Positions 40,225-52,690 of a DNA stretch of 64,000 nt are shown piece by piece (positions within the stretch are counted from its first letter, which is position 1; every line of letters starts with the position of its first letter). The position numbers and the translations under genes are program-made. The stretch is from Candolleomyces eurysporus (lineage: Eukaryota > Basidiomycota > Agaricomycetes > Agaricales > Psathyrellaceae), in contig JANBPK010000814.1 in assembly GCA_027579435.1 (NCBI GenBank), positions 1-64,000 of the forward strand. The letters are read 5' to 3'. A model generated the notes under the pieces. The model had not been told where the DNA came from and ran no database searches. It saw nothing but the letters and a program-made list of their open reading frames with translations.

Positions 40225-40795
40225 ACAGATAACCGTACCCGCTCCGTGTGAGACACCTCCACCCACAATCCTCAAGCCCATATATCGTGCATAGCTCTTC
40301 GGGAGACGAGAAAGTGGGTACTCAACTACCCAAGTCATATGGGGTGAATGCCTATAGGCTCTCGGTTTTTTGAAGCCGTGTTATCTATTTTGCCGGGGGA
40401 GCTGCTCCCGAGCCTACGCAGGGTCAGGCTCAACGCGACCCGCGTAATAAAGCGGGTATTCAATTCTACAGGAATCTCATTTAAGACCTCCTCAAGGAGG
40501 GCATCACAGTGTGCCTTAAGCGCTTCCACTGGGACTCTCCGCAGGTCCCAGAGGATGGGTATAGAGCGTGGTTGAATAAGGACGAAATTGTGAAGGATTA
40601 TGTGCTTTTTGTGAGGGTTGGTTTCAGAAGTTTGGGGATCTGGGTCTATGGCGGTAACCGTTCAAGATATTCATTGTGGCATTTAAGGAATCCGGGGGGT
40701 AGTATCACGCTCAACGAAACGTGTTGCTTCGCTTCTCTCAAATGTGGGTATGCTGCTCACGCACCTGGTAGCTTGGGTGGCCGGACGAAGTCTCC
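40225..40795 (+). pseudogene. Beta-glucosidase relic: exon 2 to acid/base exon
   Basis: Follows the intact gene from [10 protein letters not shown] (here degraded) through YGVNAYRLSVF-stop, [15 protein letters not shown], [20 protein letters not shown] and ITLNETCCFASL. The acid/base motif NEP is changed to NET, and there are several stops and deletions. It ends around GGRTK at 40795. Confidence 0.9.
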
Positions 40796-41040
40796 TTGGA
40801 CTGACCTGCACGCTCTTGATCTTAATATCATCCGCCCATACTTGCTGGACAACCGACCTCCCAGTTCTAACCTCCGCTCTACCCGGCCTGCGACTCCGAG
40901 TATCAACTACCCGCCTCTCCTCCTCCTGCTCTCAAGATGATACTTGTACTGGAGGATCTGTACCCCCGAGAGCTCTGCTCAATATCAAGGAGCAATTCAC
41001 GGTTGACAACCTATCAATGAGAAGAGCCTCCAACCGTGAA
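40795..41040 (+). other. Spacer segment shared between array units
   Basis: A segment with gatgatacttgtactggagg, ctgctcaatatcaagg and ttgacaacctatcaatgag. Diverged copies lie at 46885-47040, 49790-49950 and 52575-52715, and its end is seen at 19465-19500. It always precedes the kinase 3'-UTR module. I do not recognise a gene in it. Confidence 0.6.
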
Positions 41041-41531
41041 CACCATACGTCTTGGATGGTGCTGCAGTACGGGCGGTAACGCGTACCAAGATATGTTTGG
41101 GACATCGATAACTAAAGTACAATGAAAACAGGGATTTCGGGGGTAAGTACTACATGCTTAATTCAGACGACGGAAAAACGGATATCACCAATGTCAAAAT
41201 AGGCTTGAAATGTCGGGTAACAATCCGTGTAGTTGTGTATGGATGGCAGAACTTGGAAGAATGGATAAGCAAAACATCGCTACTGAAGATACGAAAGCAT
41301 AAATAAAACATCAAACATAGAGACGGAATAAAGATCACAAGGTGCATGATTTGGACTTGGTATTTCATGCCTTAAAACGATGGTACATCCAGAATGTCTC
41401 GGAACTCCTCCGAGACTCGCCTTCTTTCCGTGTGGTGGTGTTGCTAGTCCGGGTTTGAGAACGTTGAGGGGGCGAGGTGTTGAAACAACCTCCCGTGCCT
41501 ATGCACTGGTGCCGGCCACTGGACCAGACAC

Positions 41532-43490
41532 TCAGACTCCCTCTCTATCGGCGGACCTCCCACGTTTCCGACTGCAATTAAAACTCCCTTCTGGTTGATC
41601 CTGATCTTCGCCAGGCCGTGAGTGCTTGTTGGACGTTCCACGCGCCAGGGATTTGGCTCCATGACCCTGCTCGACGCGACCTACAGGGAGTGTTGGTGGT
41701 CCCATACTGCTGCAGGAAGCAGACAGCACGCCAGCCGCTTCAGCAGCGTTCTCAGGAGCAGGAGGCAGGATTTTAGAGTCCGGGAGAGCTAGCGGGACAT
41801 CTCCCCAACCGTGGGTATCCTCCGGGGTCCATGCAAAATAGATGGACATCTGGGCATGTATGAAGGAGTAAGATTTCTTGTCTTGCCATGCTACCTTTTC
41901 CCCACGGGAGAACGCTGCTGCATACAAATCATCGCGAACGTCCTCGAGGAATCCCACCAAGGGTAGGAGTGGCTCCAGAAGGCACTCGGAAAGGGTGCCG
42001 TTGATGTTGATATGCCTGTCAAAAGCGCGACGCCGGTCTACTGGCATGGAGAGATGTGTAGTGCTAGTGAAGATGAGATTTGCATGTCGTATGGACGGAG
42101 TGTGATCAATCCGGGCAGTTATTATCCACAGAGCAATCCAAAAGACGGATTCCAAATCGTGCTGAAAGTTATATCGCAGGGGATATTCCTCGGAAGGAGA
42201 ATCAGCGATGTTGATGTGTTTCCTCCGCTCCTGTTGAGCCTTCTTCTCTTTCAAGGTGCGTTTTTGAACCCTTTGCGTGCCATCGCGCACGTAGTCGCGT
42301 GATAGTATTTCATGAGCCATAAAGTATGGCGTACCCTGCGAGACGTTCATTTTACTCTGGCTTCGGGAAATAAACGCAAATAACGCACCGTTTTTGGATC
42401 TGTCGTCGGTGGCGACCCGTCTTTGAACGCTTTTGCATATTCTAGGTCAGCGAGTTTAAGCTTCCAGCCACCGTTAGCGTCCTGAAGAGCCAGTACATTG
42501 CCTACGCTGATATCACGGTGAACCCAGCCTGCACAGAACATGAGTCGAAGGGCTAGCAAGGAAGTGAGATGGTGTTAGCTATATCGCATAAACGGGACAC
42601 GCACCTACGACGCATTGGCCGAGAACTGTGAACGCATCGCCCACCGTCGGGAGGTAGTCGACAGGGGTGCCTTCCTCTGCAAAAAGGTGGAAGCATCGCC
42701 TCTTCGGTGCAAACTTGCGGTACTCTGATTGTTTTATCTTATCTTGCGCCAGACTATTGTTCGGGTTAGGAGAGGAATTTGTGGCTTGAAATGTCTGTCG
42801 CGAGTGTATCCAAATTCCATCGCCCGTTGCCATCATGAGCTTTGTCAAAAAAGCAGGCAGCAAATCTGCAGGAGGAGCATCACCCAATACTTCTTTGGAC
42901 GAATGGTCAGTCGACCTGGCCTTGATCGACAGGAATAGATTTTTGTACTTACTGTCCTGTAGCTCAGCTTTGAAAGCTTGGATGATTCCGGCAGCCTCTA
43001 GGTCGGCGAAAGAGTGTAAGCGGTCGTCGCTCTTCCGATCAGGATTTCCACAGAACGATTGGATGTCGGTGAACAGCTGACCCTGGATTTGCCTCTCGGT
43101 ACAGCGGTTTGCGTCAAGCCCCATGACTTTCGGTACGATTGGCTCTGTGCTTCCCTTCTCGCGCCAATTGGTCCCCCGCTTCTCGACTTCGATGACTCTG
43201 AAGACACGAGTATTGCGACCCGCAACAGCCACAGTACGGTAGTCGCTGATGCTTGAATCCGTCGTGGAGAAAAACCTTGACCCGTTGACTTTGTCCAGAA
43301 ACTCGTAGACGTACTTCATGGCGATTTTCGCTCCTTTCTTCTTGGTGTGTTTCAACTTTGTAGATGTTGGCTCCTGTGGAGGGCGAATTTGAACGTGATG
43401 GTCCAACCCGTCGCAGTTCAAAGTTGCAAACACTGCGTCAGTCACAACAATACTAATTAGCACCGAGATTGTTGTCCAAATCGGGGCCAT
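41532..43490 (-). CDS. FunK1-like protein kinase, N-truncated, copy K4
   Basis: Three open exons. Exon 1 has its own ATG at 43490 and reads MAPIWTTISVLISIVVTDAV, continuing in frame into DHHVQIRPPQEPTSTKLKHT and MKYVYEFLDKVNGSRFF. The leader derives from what is untranslated promoter in sister copies. Kinase motifs: PIVPKVMGLD (candidate Lys), CTERQIQGQLFTDIQ, RCFHLFAEEGTPVDYLPTVG, VHRDISVGNVLAL, LADLEYAKAF, GTPYFMAHEILSRDYVR, LRYNFQHDLESVFWIALWI. The tail ends early (RGRSADREGV, stop at 41532), so the basic RNKGKS tail of K3 is lost. The 21-residue hydrophobic leader could direct membrane insertion or secretion if translated; an alternative start is the internal MKYVYEF. Confidence 0.8.
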
Positions 43491-43499
43491 TACACCTCG

Positions 43500-44225
43500 G
43501 CAACATGTGATCGTGGCCAGCGGCTTTGAGTTGGTGGCGACAAGATTCGATGTCGAGCGCTCCTCTCTAACTTGTCCAATTGATTCCCAACCTTTGCTTC
43601 CTCCGCTACCAAAGGCAGCTTACCGACTCGGCTTTACGTGCTTAGACCTTGCGCACTAGTGCACTAGACTTCTTGTCGTCTATTTTTCGGATAGATAGTA
43701 TCGGACCGTTCCCCGCAATGCTTGAAGCAGAACTCTCATAAACTCTCATAACAATGAGGGGGTGTGGGGTTTCTAAAAACCTTGACGACACTCTATTCAC
43801 AGCTCTGAGGAACCCATCATGGCGCTACCCAAAGGCTTTCTGTTCGGATTCTCTAAGGGTAGGCACTTAGACTGCCATGAATCCTAACATCACTTCTACC
43901 TAGTACAAATTGAAGGGTCCCCATCTGCAGACAACCTCATGCCCTCCGTGTGAGATGAGCTCACTCACAATCCTCAGACTCACCATATCGCGGATAAGTT
44001 ATCGAGGACGAGGCCACGGGCCACTAAAAGCTCTGGAAAAAGCTACCTAAGTCATACGGGGCGAATGCATACCGGCTCTCGGTTTCTTGCAGCTGTATTA
44101 TCGACTTAAATAGGGGCTGCCAGCACTCCCGATGCACAGGGTCAGGTCAGGGCGACTTGCCTAATAAATTTGAAGTCGAAATCTGATTCCACAGGAACCT
44201 CATTTCAGGGCTAGTCGGGGAGGGT
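43500..44225 (+). pseudogene. Beta-glucosidase relic: promoter, exon 1 and degraded exon 2
   Basis: Promoter module (tatcggaccgttccccgcaa) followed by ATG 43819 and MALPKGFLFGFSKG, then a degraded exon 2 (caaattgaagggtccccatc, PSV-stop in place of SVWD, gggcgaatgcataccggctc). Stops and deletions throughout. At about 44225 it joins the K5 3' module. Confidence 0.9.
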
Positions 44226-46369
44226 CGATAGCTAAAGTACAATGAAGATGAGGATGCTGGGGTAAGTCTATATGCACAATTCAGACGACAGAAAACGCAT
44301 ATCATGAATGTTACAGTAGGCTTACAATGCCAGTCTCCGTTGATGGAAATCCGTGCAGCTGTGTATGTATGACAGAACGCGGAAGAATGGATAATCAAAA
44401 CATGACCAAGGTAAATAATAACACGAAAGCATGAATCAAACATCAAGCAAAGAGCCAGAGAAAAGATCACAAGGTACGTAGTTGAAGCTCCGTGCATCGA
44501 ACCTACGTCCGGGGTCTCTTGGGATTCGCTCGAGACTGACCTTTGTTCCGTGTGGTGGTGTTGCTGGTCCAGGTTTGGTTTGAGAACGCCGAGAGGGGCG
44601 AGATATTGAAGCGGTCTCTTAGACCTGTGCACCGGTACTGGCCACTGGACCAGACGCTCCCTCTCTATCGGCGGACCTACGTTTCCGACTGCGACTCCTT
44701 TCCGGTTGATCCTGATCTTCGCCAGGCCGTGAGGGCTTGTTGGATGTTCGACGCACCGTGGCCTTGGCTCCACGACGTGTTGGCAATCCCATACTGCGGG
44801 AAGTAACCAGCATGCTAGCGGCCTCAGCAACACTCTCAAAAGCAGGAGACGGGTTTCAGAGTCTGGGGGGGGGGCTAGTGGGACATCTCCCCAACCGCGG
44901 ATATCCTTCAGGGTGCAGAAAAAATGGACGGCCATCTGGACATGTATGAGGGAGTAAGATTTTTCGTCTTGCCATGCTAGATTATCCCCACGTTGGTATG
45001 CTGCTATGTACAAATGATTGCGAACACGCTCAAGGGCTCGCGCCAAGGGTCGAAGTGGTTCCACAAGGCACTTGCGAAGGGTCTTGCTGATGTCCACGAA
45101 AAAAGCGCGGTGACGGTGTGGCGGCACGGAGAGATTTGCATTACCGGTGAAGATGAGTTTTGCATGTTTTATGGACGGAGTGTGATCGATTCGGGCAGTT
45201 ATTAGCCACAGCGCAATCCAAAAGACGGATTCTAAATCGTGCTGAAAGTTATGTCGCAAGGGTAATTCCTCGGAAGAATCATCGGTGGTATCGATGGTGG
45301 GTTCCTCATACAGCCGACACGTCGCATCTACAGTGCTTGATGTAAGGCTTTGCGTGCCAATCCGGATGTAGTTTTGTGATAATATTTCATGAGCCATAAA
45401 GTATGGCGTACCCTGTCCAAGGCGTTCATTTCACTCTGGCTTTGAGAAACACAAACAACGCACCGTTTTCGGTACTGTGGTTGGTGGCAGCCCTTCTTTG
45501 AATATTTTGGCATATTCTAGGTCAGCGAGCTTAAGCTTCAAGCCACCGTTCGCATCTTGGAGAGCCAGTACATTGCCTGCGCTGATATCCCGGTGGATCC
45601 AGCCTGCACAGAACATCAGTCGAAGGGCTAGCAAGTAAATGAGATGGTTGAGCTATATCGCATAAGCGGGACACGCACCCATGACACATTGGCTGAGAAC
45701 TGAGAACGCGTCGCCCACCGTTGGAAGGTAGTCGACAGGAGTGCATTCCTCTGCGAAAAGGTGGAAGCATCGCTTCTTTGGTGCAAACCTATGATACTCT
45801 GGTTTTTGGGTCTTATCTTGAGAGGGATTTGTAACTTGAAACGTCTGTCGCGAGGGTATCTGAATCCCATCTCCTATTGCCGTCAAGGGTTTTGTCAAAA
45901 AGACGGGTGGGTCCGCAGGACGAGCATCACCCAATACTCCTTTGGACGGATGGTCAGTCGACCCAGCCTTGATCGACAGGAATAGGATTTTGTAAGGCTT
46001 CCTGTCCTGTAGCTCGGCTTTGAAGGCTTGTATGATTCCGGCGGCCTCTGGGTCGGCGAAAAAGTGTAAGCGGTCATCGCTCTTCCAATCAGGATTTCCA
46101 CAGAACGATTGGATGTCGGCAAACAGCTGATCGTGGATTTGTCTCTCGGTACAGCTGTTCGTGTCAAGCCACACGACTTTCAGTACGATTGGTTCTGTCC
46201 CTCTCTTCTCGCGCCAACTGGTCCCCCGCTTCTCGACTTCGATAGCCTCGAAGCCACGAATATTGCGACCCGTAACAGCCACAGTACGGTAGTTGCTGAT
46301 CCTTGAATCCGCCGTGGAGAAAAATCTTGACCCGTTGACTTTGTCCAGGAACTCGTAGACGTACTTCAT
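44147..46369 (-). CDS. FunK1-like protein kinase, N-truncated, copy K5 (tail frameshift)
   Basis: Exon 1 from ATG 46369 (MKYVYEFLDKVNGSRFF) with PIVLKVVWLD, CTERQIHDQLFADIQ and RCFHLFAEECTPVDYLPTVG. Exon 2 has IHRDISAGNVLAL and LADLEYAK. Exon 3 has MAHEILSQNYIR and FQHDLESVFWIALWLITARI. The kinase domain is therefore complete. After PPPDSETR (near 44850) one G is missing from a run that has four in sister copies (gacgggtttc against gacggggtttc). The tail then switches frame, loses the KRGRS motif and reads on to 44147 through former 3' UTR and into relic sequence. Whether this is a true mutation or a homopolymer error cannot be decided here. In-frame upstream sequence starts with a non-ATG codon. 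Confidence 0.75.
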
Positions 46370-46559
46370 GGCGATCTCCAGCCCTCTCTTGGTGGGTTTC
46401 GACTTTGTAGATGTCGGCTCTTGTGGAAGGCGAATTTGAACGTGAGTGTCCAACCCGTCGTAGTTTCAGGATGTTTTGCAAAGACTGTGTCAGGTCACAA
46501 CAACGCGAATGAGTAGCACCGAGATTGTTGCCCAAATCAGGGCGATTACAGCAACATGT

Positions 46560-46885
46560 GATCGTGGTCGGTCGCCCAAGTTCGTGGCTACCAGTTTGAA
46601 TGCGCCACCCAAAATACAATATCAAGCGCTCGCCTCTTATTTGTCCCATTCTTGCCAACCTTTACTTCCTTTATTGCAATAGGCTGCTTACCAGCTTTAA
46701 TTTACGTGCTTTGCGCCTTTGACCTTGCGCACTAACACACTGGGAGGCTCTTGTTGTCACCTGCTCATGTTCTCGAATAAATATCGGACTTTTCCCCACA
46801 ATGCTTAAACGCAGAACTCCTATAAGAATGAGGGGATGGGAGGATTTGGTGATCCTTGCCTAGTACACTCTACTCACAGCTCAAA
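46560..46885 (+). pseudogene. Beta-glucosidase promoter relic between K5 and K6
   Basis: Promoter module only (gatcgtggtcgg, aaatatcggacttttcccca, aatgcttaaacgcagaactc, ctactcacagctcaaa). The ATG and all coding sequence are gone; the spacer segment follows at once. Confidence 0.85.
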
Positions 46886-47479
46886 CCTATATATGTCTCC
46901 TCCTCTGCTATTGAGATGATACTTGCACCTGAGGATCCGTGCCCTTGAGAACCCTCCTAATCTCAAGGGACAATGCACGGTCGACAACCTGCCAACAAGA
47001 AACTCCAACCGTGATCATGAGCATTATACATTTTGGATGGCGCTGCCACGCGCGCAGTGACGCGTACCGAGATATAATCGGAGCGTCGATAACTAAAGTA
47101 CATTGAAAACGATAATGTCGAGGGTAAGCACAACATGTACAACTCAAACGACAGATAAAAATACCACAAAGGCAGAGTCGCAATGCCAGTCTCCGTTGTG
47201 ACAATCCGTGCAGTTGTGTATATATGGCAGAACTAGGAAGAAGGACAAGTAAAACATGACTGAGGTCATAATAGCTACTGAGAATCCGAAAGCATAAACA
47301 AAGCATCAAACAAAGGGATAGGAAAAAGATCACAAAATGCGTGGAGCTCCATGGCTCGAAACTGCGTCCGGGATTCCCCCGAGACTTGTCTTTCAAGTTG
47401 TTCCGTGTGGTGGTGGTGTGGGTACGGGTCCGGACTTAAGAATGTCGAGAGGGCGAGATGTTGAAGGGACCTCCAAATC

Positions 47480-49283
47480 CTAGGCCGGTGCACTGGTGCT
47501 GGCCACTGAACCAGACACTCCTTCTCTATCGACGGACCTTGCACGTTTCCGACCGTAATTCAGACTCTTTTCTGGTTGATCCTGATCTTCGCCAGGCCGT
47601 GAGTGCTTTTTGGATGTCCAATGCGCTAGAGATTTGGCGCCATGCCAACCCGACTCGACGCGATCTACAGGGAGTTTTGGTGGTCCCATACTGCCATATA
47701 AAGCAGAAAGCATGCCAGCCACATCAGCAGCGCTCTCAGGGGCAGGAAGCGCCATTTTAGAGTCGGGGAGAGCTAGCGGAACGTCTCCCCAACCGCGGGT
47801 ATCCTCCAGGGTCCAGGCAAAATGGATGGCCATCTTAGCATGTATGAGGGAGTAGGATTTTTCGTCGTGCCACGCCACCTTTTCCCCACGGTAGAACGCT
47901 GCTGCATACAAATCATCGCGAACGTCCTCGAGGAATTCCACCAAGGGTAGAAGTGGCTCCAGAAGGCACTCGGAAAGGGCACCGTTGATGTCGATATGCC
48001 TGTCAAAAGCGCGACGCCGGTCTATTGGCATGGAGAGATATGTAGTGCTAGTGAAGATGAGATTTGCATATTTTACGGACGGAATGTGATTGATTCTAGC
48101 AGTTAGTATCCACAGCGCAATCCAGAAGACGGACTCCAAATCGTGCTGAAAGTTAGATCGCAGGGGATATTCCTTGGAAGGAGGACGGACGAGGCGTTGC
48201 CTTCCCTTCTGTTTGCGCGTCTCTTTCAAGGTGCCTTCTTCAACGCTTTGCGTGCCATCGCGCACGTAGTCGCGCGATAATAATTCGTTAGCCATAAAAT
48301 ATGGCATACCCTGTCCGAGGCGTTCATTTCACTCTGGCCTTGAGAAAAAAAAAAATCAAAAAAAAAAAAACGCACCGTTTTTGGATCTGTGGTCGGAGGC
48401 GACCCGTCTTTAAACGCTTTTGCGTGTTCTAGGTCAGCGAGCTTAAGTTTCCAGCCGCCGTTCCCAGCCTGGACAGCCATGACATTGCCTGCGCCGACAT
48501 CCCGATGTATCCAGCCCGCACAGAACATCAGTCGAAGGGCTAACGGGGAGTGAGATCGGGTATTAAATGGATCACATGAACGGGACACGCACCTATGACG
48601 CATTGGCTGAGAACTGAGAATGCATCGCCCACCGTCGGAAGGTAGTCGACAGGGGTGCACTCCTCTGCGAAAAGGTGGAAACATCGCTTCTTTGGTGCAA
48701 ACCTACGATACTCTGGTCTTTGGGTCTTTTCTTGGGAGGGATTGGTAACTTGAAACGTCTGTCGCGAGGGAATCCGAATCCCATCTCCTGTTGTCGTCAT
48801 GAGCTTTTTCAAAAAAGCGGGCAGTGGGTCCGCAAGACGAGCATTACTCAATACTTCTTTAAATGGATGGTCAGTCGACCCGGCCTTGATCAACAGGAAT
48901 AGATTTTTGTGCTTACTGTTCTGTAGCTCGGCTTTGAAGGCTTGGATGACTCCGGCAGCCTCTGGGTCAGCGAAAAGGTATAAGCGGTCGTCGCTCTTCC
49001 AATCAGGATTTCCACAGAACGATTGGATATCGGCGAACAGCTGATCGTGGATTTGTCTCTCGGTACACCCGTTCGCGTTAAGCCACACGACTTTCAGTAC
49101 AATTGATTCTGTCCCTCCCTTCTCGCGCCAACTGGTCCCCCGCTTCTCGACTTCGATAACCTTGAACACATGAGTATTGCGACCCGTAACAGCCACAGTA
49201 CGGCAGTGTCTGATGCTTGAGTCCGTCGTGGAGAAAAACCTTGGCCCGTTGACTTTGTCCGGGAACTCGTAGACGTACTTCAT
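47480..49283 (-). CDS. FunK1-like protein kinase, N-truncated, copy K6
   Basis: Three open exons. ATG 49283 (MKYVYEFPDKVNGPRFF); the frame is open further to a GTG at 49400 (FTIILNRDGLDTHVQIRLPQ). Motifs: SIVLKVVWLN, CTERQIHDQLFADIQ, RCFHLFAEECTPVDYLPTVG, IHRDVGAGNVMAV, LADLEHAKAF, GMPYFMANELLSRDYVR (GMP where the others have GTP), FQHDLESVFWIALWILTARI. The tail (KRARSVDREGVSGSVASTSA) ends at 47480. Exon 3 resembles K4 (DRRRAFDRHIDINGALSECL against DRHININGTLSECL), so K4 and K6 are sister copies there. The second intron has a 25-base T-rich tract directly after its donor. It appears functional. Confidence 0.8.
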
Positions 49284-49479
49284 GGCGATCTTCACTCCTC
49301 TCTTCTTGGTGGGCTTCGACCTTGTAGATGTCGGCTCCTGAGGAAGGCGAATTTGAACGTGAGTGTCCAACCCGTCGCGGTTCAAGATGATTGTAAACAC
49401 TGCGTCAGGTCACAACAATGCTAATTAGCACCGAGATTGTTGGCCAAATCAGGGCTATTACACCTCGGCAACATGTGAT

Positions 49480-49780
49480 CGTGGCCAGCCCTCCTGAGTT
49501 CGTGGCTACCGGTTTGAATACGCCACCCAAACTTCAATGTCAAGCGCTCCCCTCTAACTTGTCCCATTCTCGCCAACTTTTACTTTCTTTGTTACAAAAG
49601 GCTGCTTACCTGCTTGATTTTACGTGCTTTGAGTCTTTGACCTTGCGCACTAACGCACTAGGCTGCTCACGTTGTTGAATAAATATCGGACTCTCCCACA
49701 ATGCTTAAAACCGGAACTCTCATAAGAATGAGAGGATGTGAGGATTCGATAATCCTTGCCTACAGTCTACTCACAGCTTT
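49480..49780 (+). pseudogene. Beta-glucosidase promoter relic between K6 and K7
   Basis: Promoter module (gatcgtggccagccctcc, aaatatcggactctcccaca, aatgcttaaaaccggaactc, ctactcacagcttt) with no coding sequence; followed by the spacer segment. Confidence 0.85.
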
Positions 49781-50179
49781 AATCTGTATAGCCGTCTCTT
49801 CCTCTGCACCACACCTTGTGCGGTTTATCTGACCCTGCTCTTGAAATCATACTTGCATCGGAGGGCCCGTGCCCTCGGCGAGAACTCTGCTGCTCAATCT
49901 CAAGGGACAATGCACGGTCGACAACCTGTCAACGAGAAGAACCAATGTAGGCAGTGACGCGTACCAAGATATAATCAAAGCGTCAATAAATAAAGTACAT
50001 TGGAAACGAGGATGTCGAAGGTAAGCACTGCATGTACAATTCAGACGACAGAAAACCGATACCACAGATGTCGCGGCAGGGTCGCAATGCCAGTCTCCAT
50101 TAGTGACAATCCGTGCAGTTGCGTATATATCGGAGAACTAGGAAGAAGGATAAGTAAAACATGAGTAAGGTCATAATAG

Positions 50180-52142
50180 CTACTGAGAATACAAAAGTAT
50201 AAATGAAGCATCAAATAAAAAGACAGAAAAAATATCACAAGGTACGTAGTTGGGACTCCATGCAGAAGCTACGAGCCACGTCCGGGAGACCTTGGGATTC
50301 CTTCGAGCATTGCCTTTGTTCCGTGCGGTGGTGGTGTTGCTGATCCGGGTTTGGGTTTGAGAACGTCGAGAGGGGCGAGATGTTGGAGCAGCCTCCTGGA
50401 CATGTACACTGGTGCTGGCCACTGGAACAGACATTCCCTCTCTATCGGCGGACCTCCCACGTTTCTGACTGCGATTCCCTTCTGGTTGATCCTGATCTTC
50501 GACAGGCCGTGAGCGCTCGTTTGATCTTCCACGCGCCGGGGGTTTGGCTTCACGACGTGTTGGCGATCTCATACTGCCACGGGAAGCAACCAGCACGCTA
50601 GGCGCCTCAGCAGCACACTCAGGAGCAGGAGCCGGGACCTCAGAGTCTGGGGAGGGCAAGTGGGACATCTCCCCAACCGCGAGTATCCTCCAGGGTGCAG
50701 TGAAAATAGACGGCCATACCGGCATGTATGAGGGAATAAGACTTTTCGTCTTCCCATGATAGCTCTTCCCCGCGGCGGTATGCTTGTATATATAAAACAT
50801 TGCGAACACGCTCGAGGATTCGCGCCAACGGTCGAAGTGGTTCCGCAAGGCACTTGGAGAGGGTCTCGCTGATGTCCAAGAAAAGGGCGCTTTGCCGGGG
50901 TCCCGACGGATAGAGATTTGCAGTCTTGGTGAAAATGCGTTTTGAATGTCGTATGGACGGAGTGTGGTTGATTCGGGCAGTTAGTATCCACAGAGCAATC
51001 CAAAAGAGGGATTCCAGATCGTGCTGAAAGTTATGTCGCATGGGATATTCCTGGGAATCAGGACTGACGACGGGTTGCCTCATGCTCTGAAACATCTCTT
51101 TCACGGTGTTTGATATAAGGCTTTGCGTGCCAACTCGGATGTAGTTGTGTGATAATATTTCATAAGCCATAAAGTATGGCGTACCCTGTCCGAGGCGTTC
51201 ATTCACTCTGGCTTTGAGAAACACAAACAACGCACCGTTATTGGATCTGTGGTCGGTGGCGACCCGTCTTTGAACATTTTTGCATGTTCTAGGTCGGCGA
51301 GCTTGAGCTTCCAGCCACCGTTCGCGTCCTGGAGAGCCAGTACATTGCCTGCGCTGATATCGCGATGTATCCAGCCCACACAGAACATCAGTCGAAGGGC
51401 TAGCAAGGAAGTGAGATGTTGTGAGCTATATCCCATAGACGGGACACGCACCTATGACGCATTGGCTGAGAACTGAGAACGCATCGCCCACCGTCGGAAG
51501 GTGGTCGACAGGAGTGCATTCCTCTGCGAAAAGGTGGAAGCATCGCTTCTTTGGTGCAAACCTACGATACTCTGGTTTTTGGGTCTTATCTTGAGAGGGA
51601 TTAGTAACTTGAAATGTCTGTCGCGAGGGTATCTGAATTCCATCTCCTGTTGCTGTCATGGACTTGTTCAAAAACACGGGTGGGTCCGCAGGATGAGCAC
51701 TACCCAATACTTCTTTGGATGGGTGATCAGTCGGCCTGGCCTTAATCGACAGGAATAGATTTTTGTAAGGCTTACTGTCCTGTAGCTCGGCTTTGAAGGT
51801 TTGGATGATTCCGGCAGCCTCTGGGTCGGCGAAAAAGTGTAAGCGGTCATCGCTCTTCCGACCAGGCCTTCCACAGAACGACTGGATGTCGATCAACAGC
51901 TGATCGTGGATTTGCCTCTCGGTACGGCCGTTGGCGTCGAGCCACACGACTTTCGGTGCGATTGGTTTTGTCCCTCCCTTCTTGCGCCAACTGGTCCCCC
52001 GCTTTTCGACTTCAATAAATTTGAAGACACGAGCTTTGCGACTCGTAACAGCCACAGTACGGTAGTCGCTGATGCTCGAAACCGTCGTGGAGACAAACCT
52101 TGACCCGTTGACTTTGTCCGAGAACTCGTAAATATACTTCAT
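50180..52142 (-). CDS. FunK1-like protein kinase, N-truncated, copy K7 (tail frameshift)
   Basis: Exon 1 from ATG 52142 (MKYIYEFSDKVNGSRFV): PIAPKVVWLD keeps the candidate Lys, RTERQIHDQLLIDIQ, RCFHLFAEECTPVDHLPTVG. Exon 2: IHRDISAGNVLAL, LADLEHAK, DPIT. Exon 3: GTPYFMAYEILSHNYIR, FQHDLESLFWIALWILTARI. The kinase domain is complete. Near 50655 the run of G in gtctggggagggcaag differs from sister copies (gtctgggggggctag), and the frame stops at 50640 (LALPRL). The tail, including RSADREGMS and RNKGNARRNPK, is still open in another frame down to 50180. So the coding potential of the long basic tail is kept but uncoupled, by mutation or by sequencing error. With K1 and K2 it shares the 5' variant FAFHSSRHLQ. 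Confidence 0.72.
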
Positions 52143-52329
52143 GGCGATCTTCGCTCCTTTCTTCTTGGTCGGTTTCAACTTGTAGATGTCGGCTGCTGTG
52201 GAAGGCGAATTTGAACGTGAGATCCAACTCGTCGCGGTTCAAGATGTTTTGCAAACGCTGCGTCAGGTCACAGCAATAGCACCGAGATTGTTGCCCAAAT
52301 CGGGCCACTACACCTCGGCAACATGTGAT

Positions 52330-52580
52330 CGTGGCCAGCCTCATTCAGATTTCGTGGCCACCAGTTTGAATACGGCTTCCTTTGTTACAACAGGCTGCTT
52401 ACCAGCTTGACTTTATGTGCTTTGAGTCTTTGACCTTGCGCACTAACGCACTAGGCTGCTCACGATCTCGATTAAATATCGGACTCTTCCCGACAAGGCT
52501 TGAAAGCAGAACTCTCATAAGATTGAAGGGATGTGAGGGTTTGGTACTAATCGTCGCCTACACTCTACCCACAGCTCGAA
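52330..52580 (+). pseudogene. Beta-glucosidase promoter relic between K7 and K8
   Basis: A shortened promoter module (gatcgtggccagcc, ttaaatatcggactcttccc, ctacccacagctcgaat). A deletion joins the gtttgaatacg word directly to the gcttcctttgtta word. No coding sequence. Confidence 0.8.
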
Positions 52581-52690
52581 TCTGTATACGTCTCTTCCTC
52601 TGCTACTGAAATACTCCTTGCATCGGGGGATCCGTGCGCTCGAGAGCTCTGCTGCTCAATGTCAAGGGACAATTCACGATCGACAACCTG

